Origin: Conidiobolus incongruus B7586
Taxonomy: Eukaryota; Entomophthoromycota; Entomophthoromycetes; Entomophthorales; Conidiobolaceae
Direction of reading: 5' to 3'
Length of the DNA: 24,778 nucleotides
Assembly: GCA_000697335.1 (NCBI GenBank)
Contig: JNEM01012212.1
Coordinates: 1 to 24,778, forward strand
Part shown: positions 10,849 to 21,905 of the stretch, one piece after another
Numbering within the stretch: position 1 is the first letter of the stretch
How the letters are laid out: the number at the start of each line of letters is the position of its first letter
Notes under the pieces: generated by a model
The model's input: the letters and a program-made list of their open reading frames with translations, nothing else
The model's database searches: none
What the model was told of the DNA's origin: nothing
Position numbers and translations under genes: made by a program

Positions 10849-11699
10849 CTTGAATATTTTGGTATTAAAAGTGATATCTAGTAATATTATTAAATATAAT
10901 AAAATTGACAGAATATATGCAATTATCATATCTTCTATATCATCTATAAAACTATTTTTATTATTATCTATATTACAGATAAATTTCAGTATAATATCCA
11001 AGTTCTGGCTTAATTCAGTCTTTTTTGATAATTGGTTTAGGTATATACTATTATAATAAGTATCATATAGTTTAACTAATCTTATATAAATATTAAGATA
11101 TAATCTATATTAATAAAAATATATTTCAAATATAAATTAATTTATAGATTATTAAGATAATTAAATATATATTAATATAATGGTAACAAAACCAATATAA
11201 TATAGAAGAAAATTAAATATAAAGGTTTTATAACTTTTAACATAATACTAATAATATAACAAAATAATATAAATGTAAACAAAGTTTAATTAAGCTTTGT
11301 AAATAAATGAGTCAATATCAATATATCAGAACTTAAATTAGATAATGCCAATATATTATAATATTACTAGAATAAAGTCTCAATCTTATTAATAGTAGAA
11401 AAAACAAAAAATAACAAGAATTGAGAGGAAAAAAAAACCTAATTTATTAGATAATTCAATATTATTTATATATTTAATTTATCTTTAAAAGTATAAATTA
11501 ACTGATAAATTTAAAGTTAAATATACTATATAAAGGTATATATAAGAATTATCAGAACTAATTTTCTATCAAAATAATTTATATTAAATATTAATATATT
11601 TCAATTATTTAAACTAGTATTGTGTTTTATATTAAGTTTTATAAATAAAGATCGTAGTTAGAAAAGTACTCAAAATATGATTTAGTAAATTATTTATTA
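10849..11699. other. AT-rich stretch without supportable gene
   Basis: The lost first exon of pseudogene H would be expected here on the minus strand. One Cys-containing stretch (about 10960-11000, FICNIDNNKNSF) is vaguely like the zinc exon but has the wrong spacing. Two opposing open frames of about 80 codons overlap at 10765-11056. The minus-strand one carries the 5' part of exon 2 of H and the plus-strand one is its shadow. From about 11060 onward I see only AT-rich sequence. Confidence 0.4.
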
Positions 11700-12045
11700 A
11701 TCCTGCTCTTTAACGTATCGGGACTGTAGGTTTGAAAACTTACTGTTGAGGCGTCGTAGCAGAATATTCAAAAGAAAAAAAAACCTTCTCTATCTTTATC
11801 ACTGTTGGGTTTAAATAATTGAATCAATGAATGATATGGGATTTGGATAAAATCTAATAAAATAAAGAGAACAAAGAGTATTCTTCAATTATAGACTGAC
11901 AAAGCCAGCTTAAAATAGAAATAATATTGGTTTAGCTATCAAACTGGAAGAGATGATTAATTTTGAAATACAACACTAGTTAATTGAATTTGCAATTTTC
12001 AAACCTAATTTTTTATTATGGGTAATTCCAAAAGCAAAATTTTTA
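11700..12045 (+). pseudogene. Relic F: decayed transcription-factor copy, zinc exon trace and MHR start
   Basis: A small island of higher GC at 11700-11765 contains, in one frame, TYC*G followed by a Lys-rich run (KEKK), comparable to NYCNPC and the KKKK run in the first exon of gene A. Farther on (about 11960-12045) NFEIQH*LIEFAIFKPNFLL aligns without gaps to the NFWDNLIQIYFKNFHPVCPL segment of gene A, with eleven residues between NF and F-x-P in both. No intact frame remains. The identification rests on the second block. The zinc-exon trace is weaker because the first Cys pair is not preserved. Confidence 0.33.
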
Positions 12046-13599
12046 TAATTAATTTTGGATATATTATCATTTTTTCAGAGACTAAGGTATTTATTATTTA
12101 TAGAATAAATCAATTAATAAATATTTTATTGATAATATTAAACCTTCAAATTACAGATTAATCTATCTGATCAATATTGCTTTATTCTACAAAGTAGTAT
12201 CTCAATTGATAAGAATGATATGAAATATTAAATCTTAAAATTTTCTTAATTCTTTATCCTGATATCATTGTTTCAAAATAAGAAGCAGCTTCTTTATAGA
12301 TAGACTAAATTACAAATAACGATGCTTATCAATTAAAATTATTAATATTAATCTTTTGATAGTTCTTATTAATTTACATGGAAGAAACAAACGGAAGTAA
12401 ATCATAAAAATATTCTAAAAATAGTGGTAGTATAATATAAATTACATATAACCATAAAAGCTTATTCCAACAATAATACTCAAACTTTTTCATATCCTCA
12501 TTTTTCTTGTTCAAAATATATCTATTAATACATATATTGGGTTTAGGTATAATATTTTATTGAAATTAAACTTGTAGAATTATATATTAATTAATAGTCA
12601 ATTTTTTGAAATCTGCTAATGCACTTGGATAAGAAATTTTATCAGTAATATTTTTGCCAAATTTTCAAATAAATTATTTCACACCTAATAATTAAAGAAT
12701 TTTTTCAATTTTGAAATGATAATTATATTAAATGAAAATAACTATTGTAACAAAAGGTACTGCTATTTAAATTAAATAATTAAAAAATACATTTATAATT
12801 ATTTTTTATAGAATTGATCAAAATTAAGGAAAATTGCAAGATTTTATATCAGTAAGTAAATTAATAACTTTCAATGTTTATTAATTGTTACTGTTTAATA
12901 ATATATATATTTTATAACGTTTCAATAATCGTTAAATCCTACTTTTTAATTATTAGTTGGATAAAAATGGCGAATAATTATTTAAGTTTTAAATTAAACT
13001 ACACTTATAGAGGTAATTATCGTTCAATTATATAGATTCATAAGTCTTGAAAAAAGCCACTAGCTATTAAAATTAATAGAACATGCATAATCTATACTTA
13101 CTAATATTATAAAACACCAATAAAATATTTCAAAATAATATAGAATTGGCTAACTAAATGATCAATTTGAATTATTTAATACACTATTAACTGAGTAAAT
13201 ATCAATAAATAATTATTTACTATCTAGAAACATGAGTCACAGAATAATATAACTACTATATAATTATTGATTCCATATTATTTCAAAGATAAAAATTTCA
13301 GTTCTATCTCCCTTTCAACATCTCTACAAAAACGTATTTAAATATACAAGAATTCAATCAATTCAATAATAGATTTAATAAATTGATATCATAGCGTCAA
13401 TAGTAAATCATATTTTTATTTCATGTTTATTAATGGTTGATAATTTTACCTACTTAACATGAATATTTATCACTTTAATAATTAAAAACAATTCAAAAAG
13501 CAATTTAAATAGTTTTTTCCAAAACGGAAATTTTCTTTTTGAGGAATGTTGATATAATTACAAAAATTTAATAACAATTAGTAACTGATAAAATCTCTT
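12046..13599. other. Unexplained 1.5 kb between relics F and G
   Basis: No recognised gene or element. One frame at about 12220-12560 is more open than expected, and most of its stops are TAA or TAG where Gln would fit. It reads FLILYPDIIVSK, then ITNNDAYQLKLLILI, then hydrophobic segments. I do not recognise the protein. In gene A the blocks matched by F and G lie only about 250 bp apart, so this stretch may be an insertion into one copy. No terminal repeats were found at its edges. Confidence 0.35.
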
Positions 13600-13870
13600 G
13601 ATACTTTATTTAACAGTAATATTGATTTTAGCTTGTATTCAAAATTTAGCAATAGTACTTGCTAACTTAGTCAAACTCTAAAGATATCTTGTCATTTTCT
13701 CCATTTTGAAACCTGTATCGGATAATTCAAAGGTATGATTAATTTAAGAATTTTATAGCAATCAATCACTTGTTTATATTCCCAAACTTGGATACTATAT
13801 TCACGTTGAGTAAATATCTATTGAACATTATTTCTGTGTATAAAGTTTAACATTAGGTTAATAAATCTAT
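13600..13870 (+). pseudogene. Relic G: decayed MHR fragment of the same family
   Basis: In a single frame, ACIQNLAIVL (from about 13633) matches ACHANLARMS of gene A. Forty-eight residues after that block begins comes VYIPKLGYY (about 13778), against fifty-three residues to SYIPELGNY in gene A. The frame has a few stops and fades after about 13870. Pseudogene C starts at 14038, so no room is left for a C-terminal half. G may be the 3' continuation of relic F across an insertion, or a separate truncated copy. Confidence 0.4.
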
Positions 13871-14037
13871 TTAGTTTAAATATATTCTGTAATATACTAA
13901 AATTAGAAAATTTTATTTTGGTACAACTTTGTTTGACAATTAATATGATAATTATTAGAAAAAACCTGTTTTTAGGTTGATTTTAATTATAAAAGAGTGA
14001 TATATCTGTCATAATTAACTTTATGCCTTTGTTTAAA

Positions 14038-15626
14038 ATGAGAGCACTATAATCATTGATAGAATATAAAGTCTGTAGCAAATGTCACAGATAAGTAATC
14101 AAAGCAAATGCTCATTGTTGTAAACTTTGTGAACTGAAAATCAATAAATCTATACAGTTTCTCAAATATTACTGCAATCCAACTAGCTTGAAGCGAGTTG
14201 ATGTGAAAGGTAATCTCTATTTTACATACATTGGTTAATTATTTTCAATATATAGAAAATACCTGGTTAATCACTCCGATCATCATCAAACGAAGCAAAA
14301 CTAATTAATAGAATATAGACAATATCAAATAGTTTTCAAAATTAAAGTATACTAGCCAATTTTTGGAGCATTTCAGTTGTTACATCAATAGTTCCTGTCA
14401 GAAATGATTTTTCCAATTGATTATTGCTCTACCTTTAGTTATGAATCATTTACCTCAAATTCAATTGATAAAGGACAATCATCATGATAATATACCTCGC
14501 ACAAAACCACCATCGACTATAGAATAACCATAATCTCCAATAGCTAGAATTATAATACTCATGGTTCCACCTTCTGGCAAGAATTCATCAAACTCTAACT
14601 AATCAATTTCTATCCATGTATGCCTATCTTCAATTTAAAATATTTCAATCCCAACACAATGCCCTGATCTCTATTGATAGCTATATATTACTGCGGCTAC
14701 CAGTACAGAAGAGAAAAACATATAGAATTGGCTAAATATATTGATAATTAAATGCAAAGAATTAAAAAAATCCAGTTCAAACTCAGTTTCTCTAGTATTC
14801 AAGTATTATCCATTTATTGTTATACATTTTCCAAGGGAGTATTTAACTAATTATTTTACCAACGTCAAATTATTAGAATGAGTTATTGCTTAGACTTAAA
14901 TATCGATGCGGGACAATTTGGAATAAATGTGTGGTACGATAGAAGGGTGACATTAATGAGAATTGCATTTATCAGTTACAATATGAAACAATCTTGAAAA
15001 CCTTATTCCTACGAGATTGCACAGTTACCTAAATTTGATGAATTATTTTATAATCCAACTTGGCAAGCATTGCCACCAGAGTATTATAAATACAGCGATG
15101 AAAATCATAGTATGAGAGAGTTTTTAGCATTTTATTCATCCTTGATACTTAAATTTGGTGATCGGATACTTTATAAGCTGACATCAAAGTATGGAAGGAA
15201 TATAAAAAATCATAATGGCTTATTGCAATATTCAACTAAGCTCCAAAGCTTGGAAAAAGACTAAAGATTGCTGAAAAGAAGTCATCTTCTTAAAATCCAT
15301 TAAGTTAATTTACTAATATATGGTCATAGGAATATTTGATAGGTTAAAGTCATCAAAACTACCAATTCAACATAATACCATCTCTAAATTCTATAATATC
15401 TATAATATTTATAATGAATTGACATGTCTAATCATCCCGATAATAGAAACGTAACAATTATCTCAATATTTTCTCCAATCAGTCGGTTTAAATATTTAAA
15501 TTTTTGAATTATTCAAATATCAAAGAGAAGATACTACTCGAGGAATTGAACAATATTTATCAAGTAATTAAACCTACACCTCAATTTGATAATTTAGTGT
15601 ATTTGATAATATTAAAAAGTTCAGCA
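14038..15626 (+). pseudogene. Pseudogene C: nearly full-length paralogue of gene B
   Basis: The first exon starts with ATG at 14038 and keeps Cys at codons 13, 16, 28 and 31, exactly as in genes A and B (YKVCSKC against YKICKHC of B), but codons 5 and 19 are stops. An intron at 14210-14255 (GTAATC...TATAG) is phase 1 at the conserved position. Exon 2 follows gene B and gene A: EHFSCYIN, FWQEFIKL, LLIAIYYCGYQY, IIRMSYCLDL, WYDRR, AQLPKFDELFYNPTW, then FDRLKSSKLP (about 15330) and PQFDNLVYLIILKS to about 15626. There are roughly a dozen in-frame stops and at least two frameshifts, one before FWQEF (about 14560) and one after 15264. The stretch 15070-15264 remains open by chance. It is convergent with pseudogene D and clearly nonfunctional. 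Confidence 0.88.
14210..14255 (+). other. Fossil intron of pseudogene C
   Basis: 46 nt, GTAATC to ATATAG, after 57 codons plus one base. The phase equals that of genes A and B, showing that C arose by DNA-level duplication and not by retroposition. Confidence 0.7.
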
Positions 15627-16972
15627 ATATCTCAAAAATAAATATTATCTTATAATTATTTAAATAATAAAATAATTACCTTTAAATTATTAATTATTTA
15701 AACCAACAATATATATATATATTTTCTATTTAATTCTTTTTCATAAATTAAAAAATTTTAATTAAATTTTATTTCAATGTTTATTCATTTAATCCTTTAC
15801 AGTTGCTGAGAATTTGGGATAGATATTCAAGTAGTGAAGCACTGCTAAATGGATATAAGATTTGAAAAATGGATTATGATTTTCAGTTTTAGCGATTCGT
15901 TTAAATACGAAATGACAATGAGTTAATAGTATTATCTGTTGATACGGATTGAGTACTTGACCCTTAAGACTTGGAATTTGGTAAAGTTTTGTTACAGTGA
16001 AGTGATAAGATATTTCCTTAGTTCAATATCGTGGTTTCGTATTAAATGTATGCAGCTTGTAAGCTTAAATAAATTTTTATATACTTGAGAAAAATATTTA
16101 AAATGTCTCCAAGACTTTGATTGCAATAAGTATGAAACGAGTTGCTCTTTATTCTCAAAAATGATGGGAATCATATTAAATGTATACATTAATCAGAAAA
16201 TATAAGATTTACTGTAATAATAACAGAATATACAAGATTATCCACAGGGAGTTAAATAATTTATAACCAAGTCGGAATCTGGTATTAACCATATTGATTG
16301 ATATATGTTCTGATCAAATTTATCATAGCCCGTTTTTTAAGAAAAGGTATAGCTATGAGTTGCAAATATGGAGATATTGAGGCCTTTAATAATTTAGCAG
16401 AGCAATTTTTGATTATAATGATCAACAAGAGGTAATTTCTTATTAACTAAATAGAGTCTTAGAGTGAGCTCATACAACTGAAACGTGTTTGACTACTTTT
16501 CATGATATTGATACCTCCACTCAGTATTTAATATAGGTGTGTCAAACTAATTCTTGAGTGTAGGGAATACTGATCATTTTAATCAGTTATTTAATATCTT
16601 GTTAGGGATATCTTTCCATACCCGATTTCAGTTATTGAGATTATTCAGTTTGAAATTGAAATCCACGATATTAGATTGTTGTTAATTAAGATGAAGCTAT
16701 TTTAGAATTAAATGATCCGATATTAAAAATTGGTTATACTGAATGAACCACTTTAATAAATAGATCCATCAACCCATTCCAGAAATATTGCTGTAATAAA
16801 CACTGAATCCGACGAGCAAGTAGAATTGGCATTTAATGCTTCATTAAATCGCACATAGGAGGAAATTTGGATATCCGTGTTTCGATAAGCATCGAAATCC
16901 GGGAGTATTTTGTAGCACTACAATATTTGTGCTAAAACAATACAAGTTAAATTTTTCAGCTTTAATAAATTA

Positions 16973-18290
16973 TTAGTGCAGAAATTAAGTAATGGCACAA
17001 TTTTAAAATTAAAATTAAACAAATAAATTAATAAATAATATATAAAATTTAATGAATAATATAAAATTAATAGCCTCCTTTATTATTAATAACTCTTTTC
17101 TATACCTTTGGTAAGCTTCTAATACCTAAAAAACAGTTCTTTTTATTAAGGACTGAAATTTGATGTTTCACAAACCAATTTAATTTGTTTGCAGGAATTT
17201 TTTTTCCTGTAAGCTGTTTTTTTAATTGTCTAAAACAATTATAATCACATGGATTATAATCAGGTGAATATACTGGATGTGGTAACTCCCTCTAATTTTT
17301 TTTATATAAAAAATCTTTTACAGCTTTAGCTTTATGTATTTTACAATTATCATGCAAAATAATAGGTGTTTTTAATTTATATTGAGAACACTATTTAGAA
17401 ATTGTTTTATTTAAAAAAGTAATATATAACTTACTATTAATTGATTTTCCTTGAGGTATTAAATAAGAAAACTATATACCATTATAATCTATTATAACAA
17501 TTAACATTCACTTATATTTAAAGTGTTTATTCATTGGAATTTATAGAGGGGATTAATTTAGCTTAACCCAACATCTTGTTTTATTTTTAGGTAAAGGATT
17601 ATATAAAGGAATCCAAGATTCATTAATTGCAAGTATTCACTGTAAAAACCTTTGTTTTTAGTTATACTTTAATAAGTTTAGTTTAGCTATAGCTACTCTA
17701 GTTTTCTTTTAGGTTTCTGTTAAATTATAAGGTATCTATTTTGTATTTTTATTAATTAATCTAAGTTTAAACTTAAGTAAATATAACATGCTTGTATAAT
17801 TAATATTAAATTGCTTTAATAGTTCTCTAGCAGAAATAAAAAGGTATTTCTTAATATGTTTTTTTACTCTATTAATAAGTGAAAGAGTAACAGTAGAAAT
17901 TAGTCTTTTAGATTTTGGTAAATTTTAAATAGTGTCCCTTCTAGCTTTAAAATCACAAATCCAGCAATATATGGTAGTTTTAAATAAAACACCATCTTCA
18001 TAAGCTATTTGCAAGTTTTAGATGATTTTAGAGGGTTTATGGTTAAGTTTTAAAGATACAAAAATAAAAGCCTTTTGATAATCACAATCTAGTTTAAGCA
18101 TAATTAAATTTAAGTGTAAATTTTAAAATCAAAATATTTTAATAAAAAAAATAATTAAAATTGAATATATATATAGTTTGAAAATATTTATTTTCCTATA
18201 TATTTTATATATATATAATCTTTCAAAACATGTAATATGTTTGAAAGATCAGAAATTAAAAAATTTGCCATTTCTTAATTTCCATACTAA
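16973..18290 (-). mobile_element. Mariner copy 1 (DD34D), best-preserved copy, inserted in pseudogene D
   Basis: 1318 bp between TA at 16971-16972 and 18291-18292. The imperfect terminal repeats are similar for about 35 bp: left TTAGTGCAGAAATTAAGTAA then TGGCACAATTTT, right (read inward) TTAGTATGGAAATTAAGAAA then TGGCAAATTTTTT. It encodes one minus-strand transposase of mariner length. It is the least AT-shifted of the three copies and so the best guide to the original element. It splits pseudogene D just before the residues equivalent to SDQ of gene A, so the host gene was presumably hit while still recognisable. Confidence 0.88.
17067..18101 (-). pseudogene. Mariner transposase, dead but collinear (345 codons)
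   Basis: From ATG (18101) to a stop at 17067-17069 the distance is exactly 345 codons, the usual mariner length, with no net frameshift but roughly a dozen in-frame stops. The N-terminal helix-turn-helix half is recognisable. The catalytic region reads ILAINESWIPLYNP, where mariners have DE, so the first Asp is now Asn (GAT to AAT type). Then come IDYNGI*FSYLIPQG, LHDNCKIHKA with the second Asp, and HPVYSPDYNPCDYNCF with the third Asp 34 residues later (DD34D). The stop in KKN*REL replaces the Trp expected before the HPPYSPDLAP-like motif (TGG to TAG). The decay is dominated by G-to-A and C-to-T type changes. Confidence 0.85.
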
Positions 18291-18660
18291 TAATATGTAA
18301 TTTCTTTTAAGTCACAAAAAGCTTTTGCAAACCTGTAACCTAAAAAATAATTTGAATTATGGAGTAAACTTTCATTTCTTTGTTAGATTAAACTTAACAA
18401 ACATAGAATTTTGTAATTTATGAAATAAATGTATAATAATGAAATAATATTATTTTAGCCTTTAGTTAGGTTAATGGTGCTTAATAGAATCTTAAATTTG
18501 AGTTTTTGAATAACATGGTAAAATTTATAATTATACATTAATGGCTCGATTCCTTTTTTATTAGTCTATTCCATAATTTCATTGATTTACAAACTTTACA
18601 ATATCCATTTTTTCTAACTAATATGGCAGTGCATTGAATACATGCCTCATATTGTTACCC

Positions 18661-19156
18661 ATTCCAAATTCAAATTCAAATTTAAATTATCAAAAGTTTA
18701 CATTGATATATTTTTTAAAAAAAATGACAAAAATTAAAATTTGTGATTTTCTACTTTTTTAACATTGTTTACTAAATTGGTTTTGATTGGAGTTTAATTT
18801 CCTTTTCATATTCAATAATACTAAAGAATCATTTTCATGTTATTAAAAGACAAATTCTCAGAATATCCTCATATTCAATTGGCAATCAACCAATATAATT
18901 CCAAAATAATAAAATTTGAAATAAATAAGAAAATATTGCAATGTATTTTCATAAAATATATATATGTATATAAATAAATTTAAATTATCAGATTATGATT
19001 TGAATCATTTATAAAATAATTTTCAATTTATATATAATTACAATTAATCAAATCAAATCAATTTACTGACTGTAGCTGAAGTTTATTAAATACACATAAG
19101 TAAATTTCATTTTAATTAATGCAAATATAGCATATCTATATATTAAAACATTGACA

Positions 19157-19194
<38 letters not shown>

Positions 19195-20077
19195 GCTTGG
19201 ATAATCAATATTTTAAAATCCTATTTGATAATGATATTATTCATTTAAATATATATATTTTCAAAATTTTATATATAAAATAAGTTTCATAAAAATAAAA
19301 TCTTCAAATATAAATTATATCATGATATATAATGTTGATTTTATCCTAAAATTGCTAAATATCTTTTTTAAATTTATAAATATAAAATATAGAATATATT
19401 GATGAAAGGTGAGTTTAAATATAAAATCCTTGAATTAAAATTAAATAAATGAAAATAATGCAATTAAAATTATTATATATATTTATTAAAGGAATATACA
19501 AATTATTATCAGACTAATTATTATAATAGTATAAATGATATGTTTTTTTATTTTTGATATTTAAAATAACCATCTATAATATGAATACACTAAATCAAAT
19601 ATATTCTTCAAATATAAAATTCAATATCAGATTTTTCTCTAAAATTTGACAACAGTTAAATAAATGAGATAGCCAATTTAATAACTTTAACATCATTATA
19701 ATATTTATTATTAAAAATATAATAATTTAAACCTTAGTATATAAAAGCAATAAATCTTTATTTTTAATTAATTAGAATATATAAGAAATTGATTCAATAA
19801 TTTAAATTAAGAATTAACTCAAATACATTAATTTCTAAATTAGAATTTAACTATAAATTAACCTTAATTTTACAATATCTTAAATCTATAATATATTTGA
19901 ATTTATTATATATATGCCATATATTACCCTGAATAACAAGGGAGTTAAAAATAAGAAATCAAATAATAAACCAAGTTACTTGTCCTTGAAATTAATTATT
20001 TACATGGTGTATTCTTTTGAATATATATTACAAAATTTTTTAATTAATTATCAAAATTTGAGTTTATAATATTATAC
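18661..20077. other. AT-rich spacer between pseudogene D and the Tc1-like element
   Basis: No coding similarity seen on either strand. The sequence is dominated by A/T, with short repeats of TATATA type and the (TA)n tract at 19161-19190. The promoter of the former gene D would lie at the left end. Confidence 0.5.
19161..19190. repeat. (TA)15 microsatellite
   Basis: Fifteen uninterrupted TA units, the longest perfect dinucleotide run in the window. Confidence 0.9.
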
Positions 20078-20079
20078 TA

Positions 20080-20296
20080 CACTAACCTACAAAAGTGAGT
20101 CATAAAATCAAAAATATATATATTTTAATTAATAACTAAAACAATTGTATATATTAGATTACTTGAAACTATAATATATAATTAAAGTATATTATTTAAT
20201 AATAAATAAATATATTTAGATATATTTAATAAACTATTAGTAAAAATATCAACCCTTAATATTTAACCAAGGTAAGTTATAAATTTACAGGTTTTT
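20080..20296 (+). repeat. Left inverted repeat of the Tc1-like element (outer and inner direct repeats)
   Basis: The outer block 20080-20114 and inner block 20251-20296 both contain the core GTRAGTYATAAA, the presumed transposase-binding sites. It pairs with 21437-21652. Confidence 0.8.
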
Positions 20297-20479
20297 GAGA
20301 TAAGGGGATATATTTAACAATATATAACCATATCTTTTTTCTCTCTTTGCTATTATTTTATATAATATTTTACAGATATACTAAATTTTTTTTATTAGTA
20401 TTATTATACCTAAATCCCTCTCTAAAAAAATCTACTTGTATATTAATTAACTTTATAAAAAAGGTAAATCAACTTGTGA

Positions 20480-21422
20480 TATTGTTAGAATTACTAGTGT
20501 TAGTTAATTTACTATAGTTAAAGTTATTAAGAATAACAATAAAGAAACATTTAAACTTAAACTTAAGTGTGTTAAAATTATAAATGAATATGATAAAAAG
20601 TATATTTGTAGGTTGGTTAATATAGGTAAATGTGGTATTACTGTAGAAATACAACAGGAATTATAAAATTATATAGGAATATTAGTTAACACTAATATTA
20701 TTATATGTACTTTATATTAACATAGATACCACTTACACTTTAAGAAAAAACACCCCTAACTAAAGAAATCCCACTATAAAATTAGGTAGGAGTTTAAATG
20801 TTACCACTAATATTAAACCAAAACTAATTAAAATAAGGTTATTTAGTTTAATGAAACAAAAATATACTTTAGTGGATTTGATAAAAAAGCTAGATACTTT
20901 AAAAAAGATGCAAAACTACTTTATAACTATTATGTTAATTCTACCTAAAAGTATAATAGTGGGTTAATTATTATTTAAGGATATATATTATTTTTAGGTG
21001 TAGGGTATTTTTATAAAGTTAATAGGGGAATTAATGTTAAAATATACTAAAGTATTTTAAACAATAAATTGAAAAAAACCATTGAATAATATAGGTTAAA
21101 CAAATCTAATGTTATTTTCTAACAAGATAATACCTTTTACTATACTATAGCTTCTACTACTAAATAGCTTAAAAATAACAAGATAACAATTATGAAGTAG
21201 TTTCCTCAATCTCTTAACTTTAATCTAATTAAACACTTTTGGGATCAGTTAAAAAAAGTTATTAAAGTTTTCCCTCTAGCAAAAAATTTAAATCAACTTT
21301 AAAAATATGTTTAAGAAGTATAGAACAAGGTTAACCTTTTTTAGTATAAGAAGTTAGTTGATTTTATACCCCACAAACTTAAAGAAGTTAGAAAAGCTAA
21401 AGGTAGATACATTAAGTTTTAA
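20480..21422 (+). pseudogene. Tc1-like transposase, dead (DD34E type)
   Basis: Recognisable on the plus strand despite many stops. FNETKIYFSGFDKKARYF begins at about 20847 and corresponds to F-S-D-E-S-K-F, so the first catalytic Asp is now Asn. LGVGYFYKVNRGIN, then QDNTFYYTIASTTK with the second Asp (21126-21128), then MK*FPQSLNFNLIKHFWDQL follow, matching the LNPIEHVWD motif. The Lys at 21231-21233 stands where the catalytic Glu belongs, 34 residues after the second Asp. The stop in MK*FPQS falls on a normally conserved Trp (TGG to TAG). The frame ends KGRYIKF with a stop at 21420-21422. All three marked changes are G-to-A in type. Confidence 0.85.
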
Positions 21423-21436
21423 TTTTTTTTTATCAC

Positions 21437-21652
21437 TAAAAACCTACAAATTTATAACTCACCTTAGGTAAAATTTAAGGGTTTATATTTTAACCAATTA
21501 ATAGCTAAATATCATCATTTAATGATATATATAACTAATAAATATAATAGATTTTAATTATTTAATTTAAGTTTATTTCATTAAATATTAATCAAGTTAT
21601 TAGTAAAAATATAGGTGTTTTTGATTTTATGACTTACTTTTGTAGGTTAGTG
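21437..21652 (-). repeat. Right inverted repeat of the Tc1-like element
   Basis: The inner block 21437-21484 and outer block 21618-21652 match the left end in inverted orientation. Its length is almost identical to the left repeat (216 against 217 bp). Confidence 0.8.
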
Positions 21653-21905
21653 TATTAGATGAATAAATAAGTAAGAAAAATCTAATTCTGATAATTAAAT
21701 TTTTTAAATTGTCAATTTAAATATATAATATTTATTGTATATAAGCATAAGAATTAATTTTCACTTATTACACCACTTAAACAAAATAAGGGACAAATTT
21801 ATTAAATGATCTTAACCAATTAAAGTAATTAATCACATTATTTTAAATTTGTATTTAATATAAAAAATTTGAAAATTTTTTTATAATTATAATATTTATT
21901 AATAA
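21653..21905. other. Spacer between the Tc1-like element and the 3' end of gene B
   Basis: About 250 bp of AT-rich sequence. It must contain the transcript end of gene B (minus strand). No coding signal was seen. Confidence 0.5.

Larger units (their letters stand above)
15700..18660 (-). pseudogene. Pseudogene D: paralogue of gene A, split by mariner copy 1
   Basis: Minus strand. The first exon lies at about 18660-18460: QYEACIQC (Cys codons at 18631-18642) then YCKVC, a C-x2-C-x10-C-x2-C module one residue shorter than in gene A (QYQPCIQC), followed by a basic run. An intron-like gap ends with TTTTTTAG near 18340. LQKLFVT follows, matching MQEFTTF. Mariner copy 1 then interrupts. Beyond it, VVLQNTPGF, LIETRISKFPPMC and YFWNGLMDLFIKVVHSV (about 16960-16740) follow gene A in order. 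Weak MHR traces come next, then an open piece at 15992-16189 (KSWRHFKYFSQVYKNLF) matching the DWSRRLRDLKNNFQ region, then IHLAVLHYLNIYPKF (about 15866-15805) against IHMIGLYYLNIYPKC. Many stops and frameshifts are present. The 3' end is uncertain. Confidence 0.85.
20080..21652 (+). mobile_element. Tc1-like transposon with long IR/DR termini, decayed
   Basis: 1573 bp bounded by TA at 20078-20079 and 21653-21654. Both ends start CACTAACCTACAAAAGT and continue for 35 bp with a single mismatch. A second matching block lies about 170-217 bp inside each end, so the inverted repeats are about 217 bp with conserved outer and inner parts and a diverged middle. The outer and inner blocks share GTGAGTYATAAA, that is, two direct repeats per end as in IR/DR elements such as Sleeping Beauty. 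One plus-strand transposase relic lies between the ends. It is a single copy in this window, unrelated to the mariner copies. Confidence 0.9.

Noticed and set aside
10808-11056. Open frame of 82 codons on the plus strand
   Set aside because: It overlaps the minus-strand stretch that carries the 5' part of exon 2 of pseudogene H. Hydrophobic low-complexity composition is expected from AT-rich antisense sequence.
15070-15264. Open frame of 64 codons on the plus strand as a separate small gene
   Set aside because: It is an internal stretch of pseudogene C that happens to lack stops.
15992-16189. Open frame of 65 codons on the minus strand as a separate small gene
   Set aside because: Its KSWRHFKYFSQVYKNLF segment aligns with the C-terminal part of gene A, in order with the other pieces of pseudogene D.
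20469-20654. Minus-strand open frame of 61 codons
   Set aside because: Antisense to the N-terminal part of the Tc1-like transposase relic.
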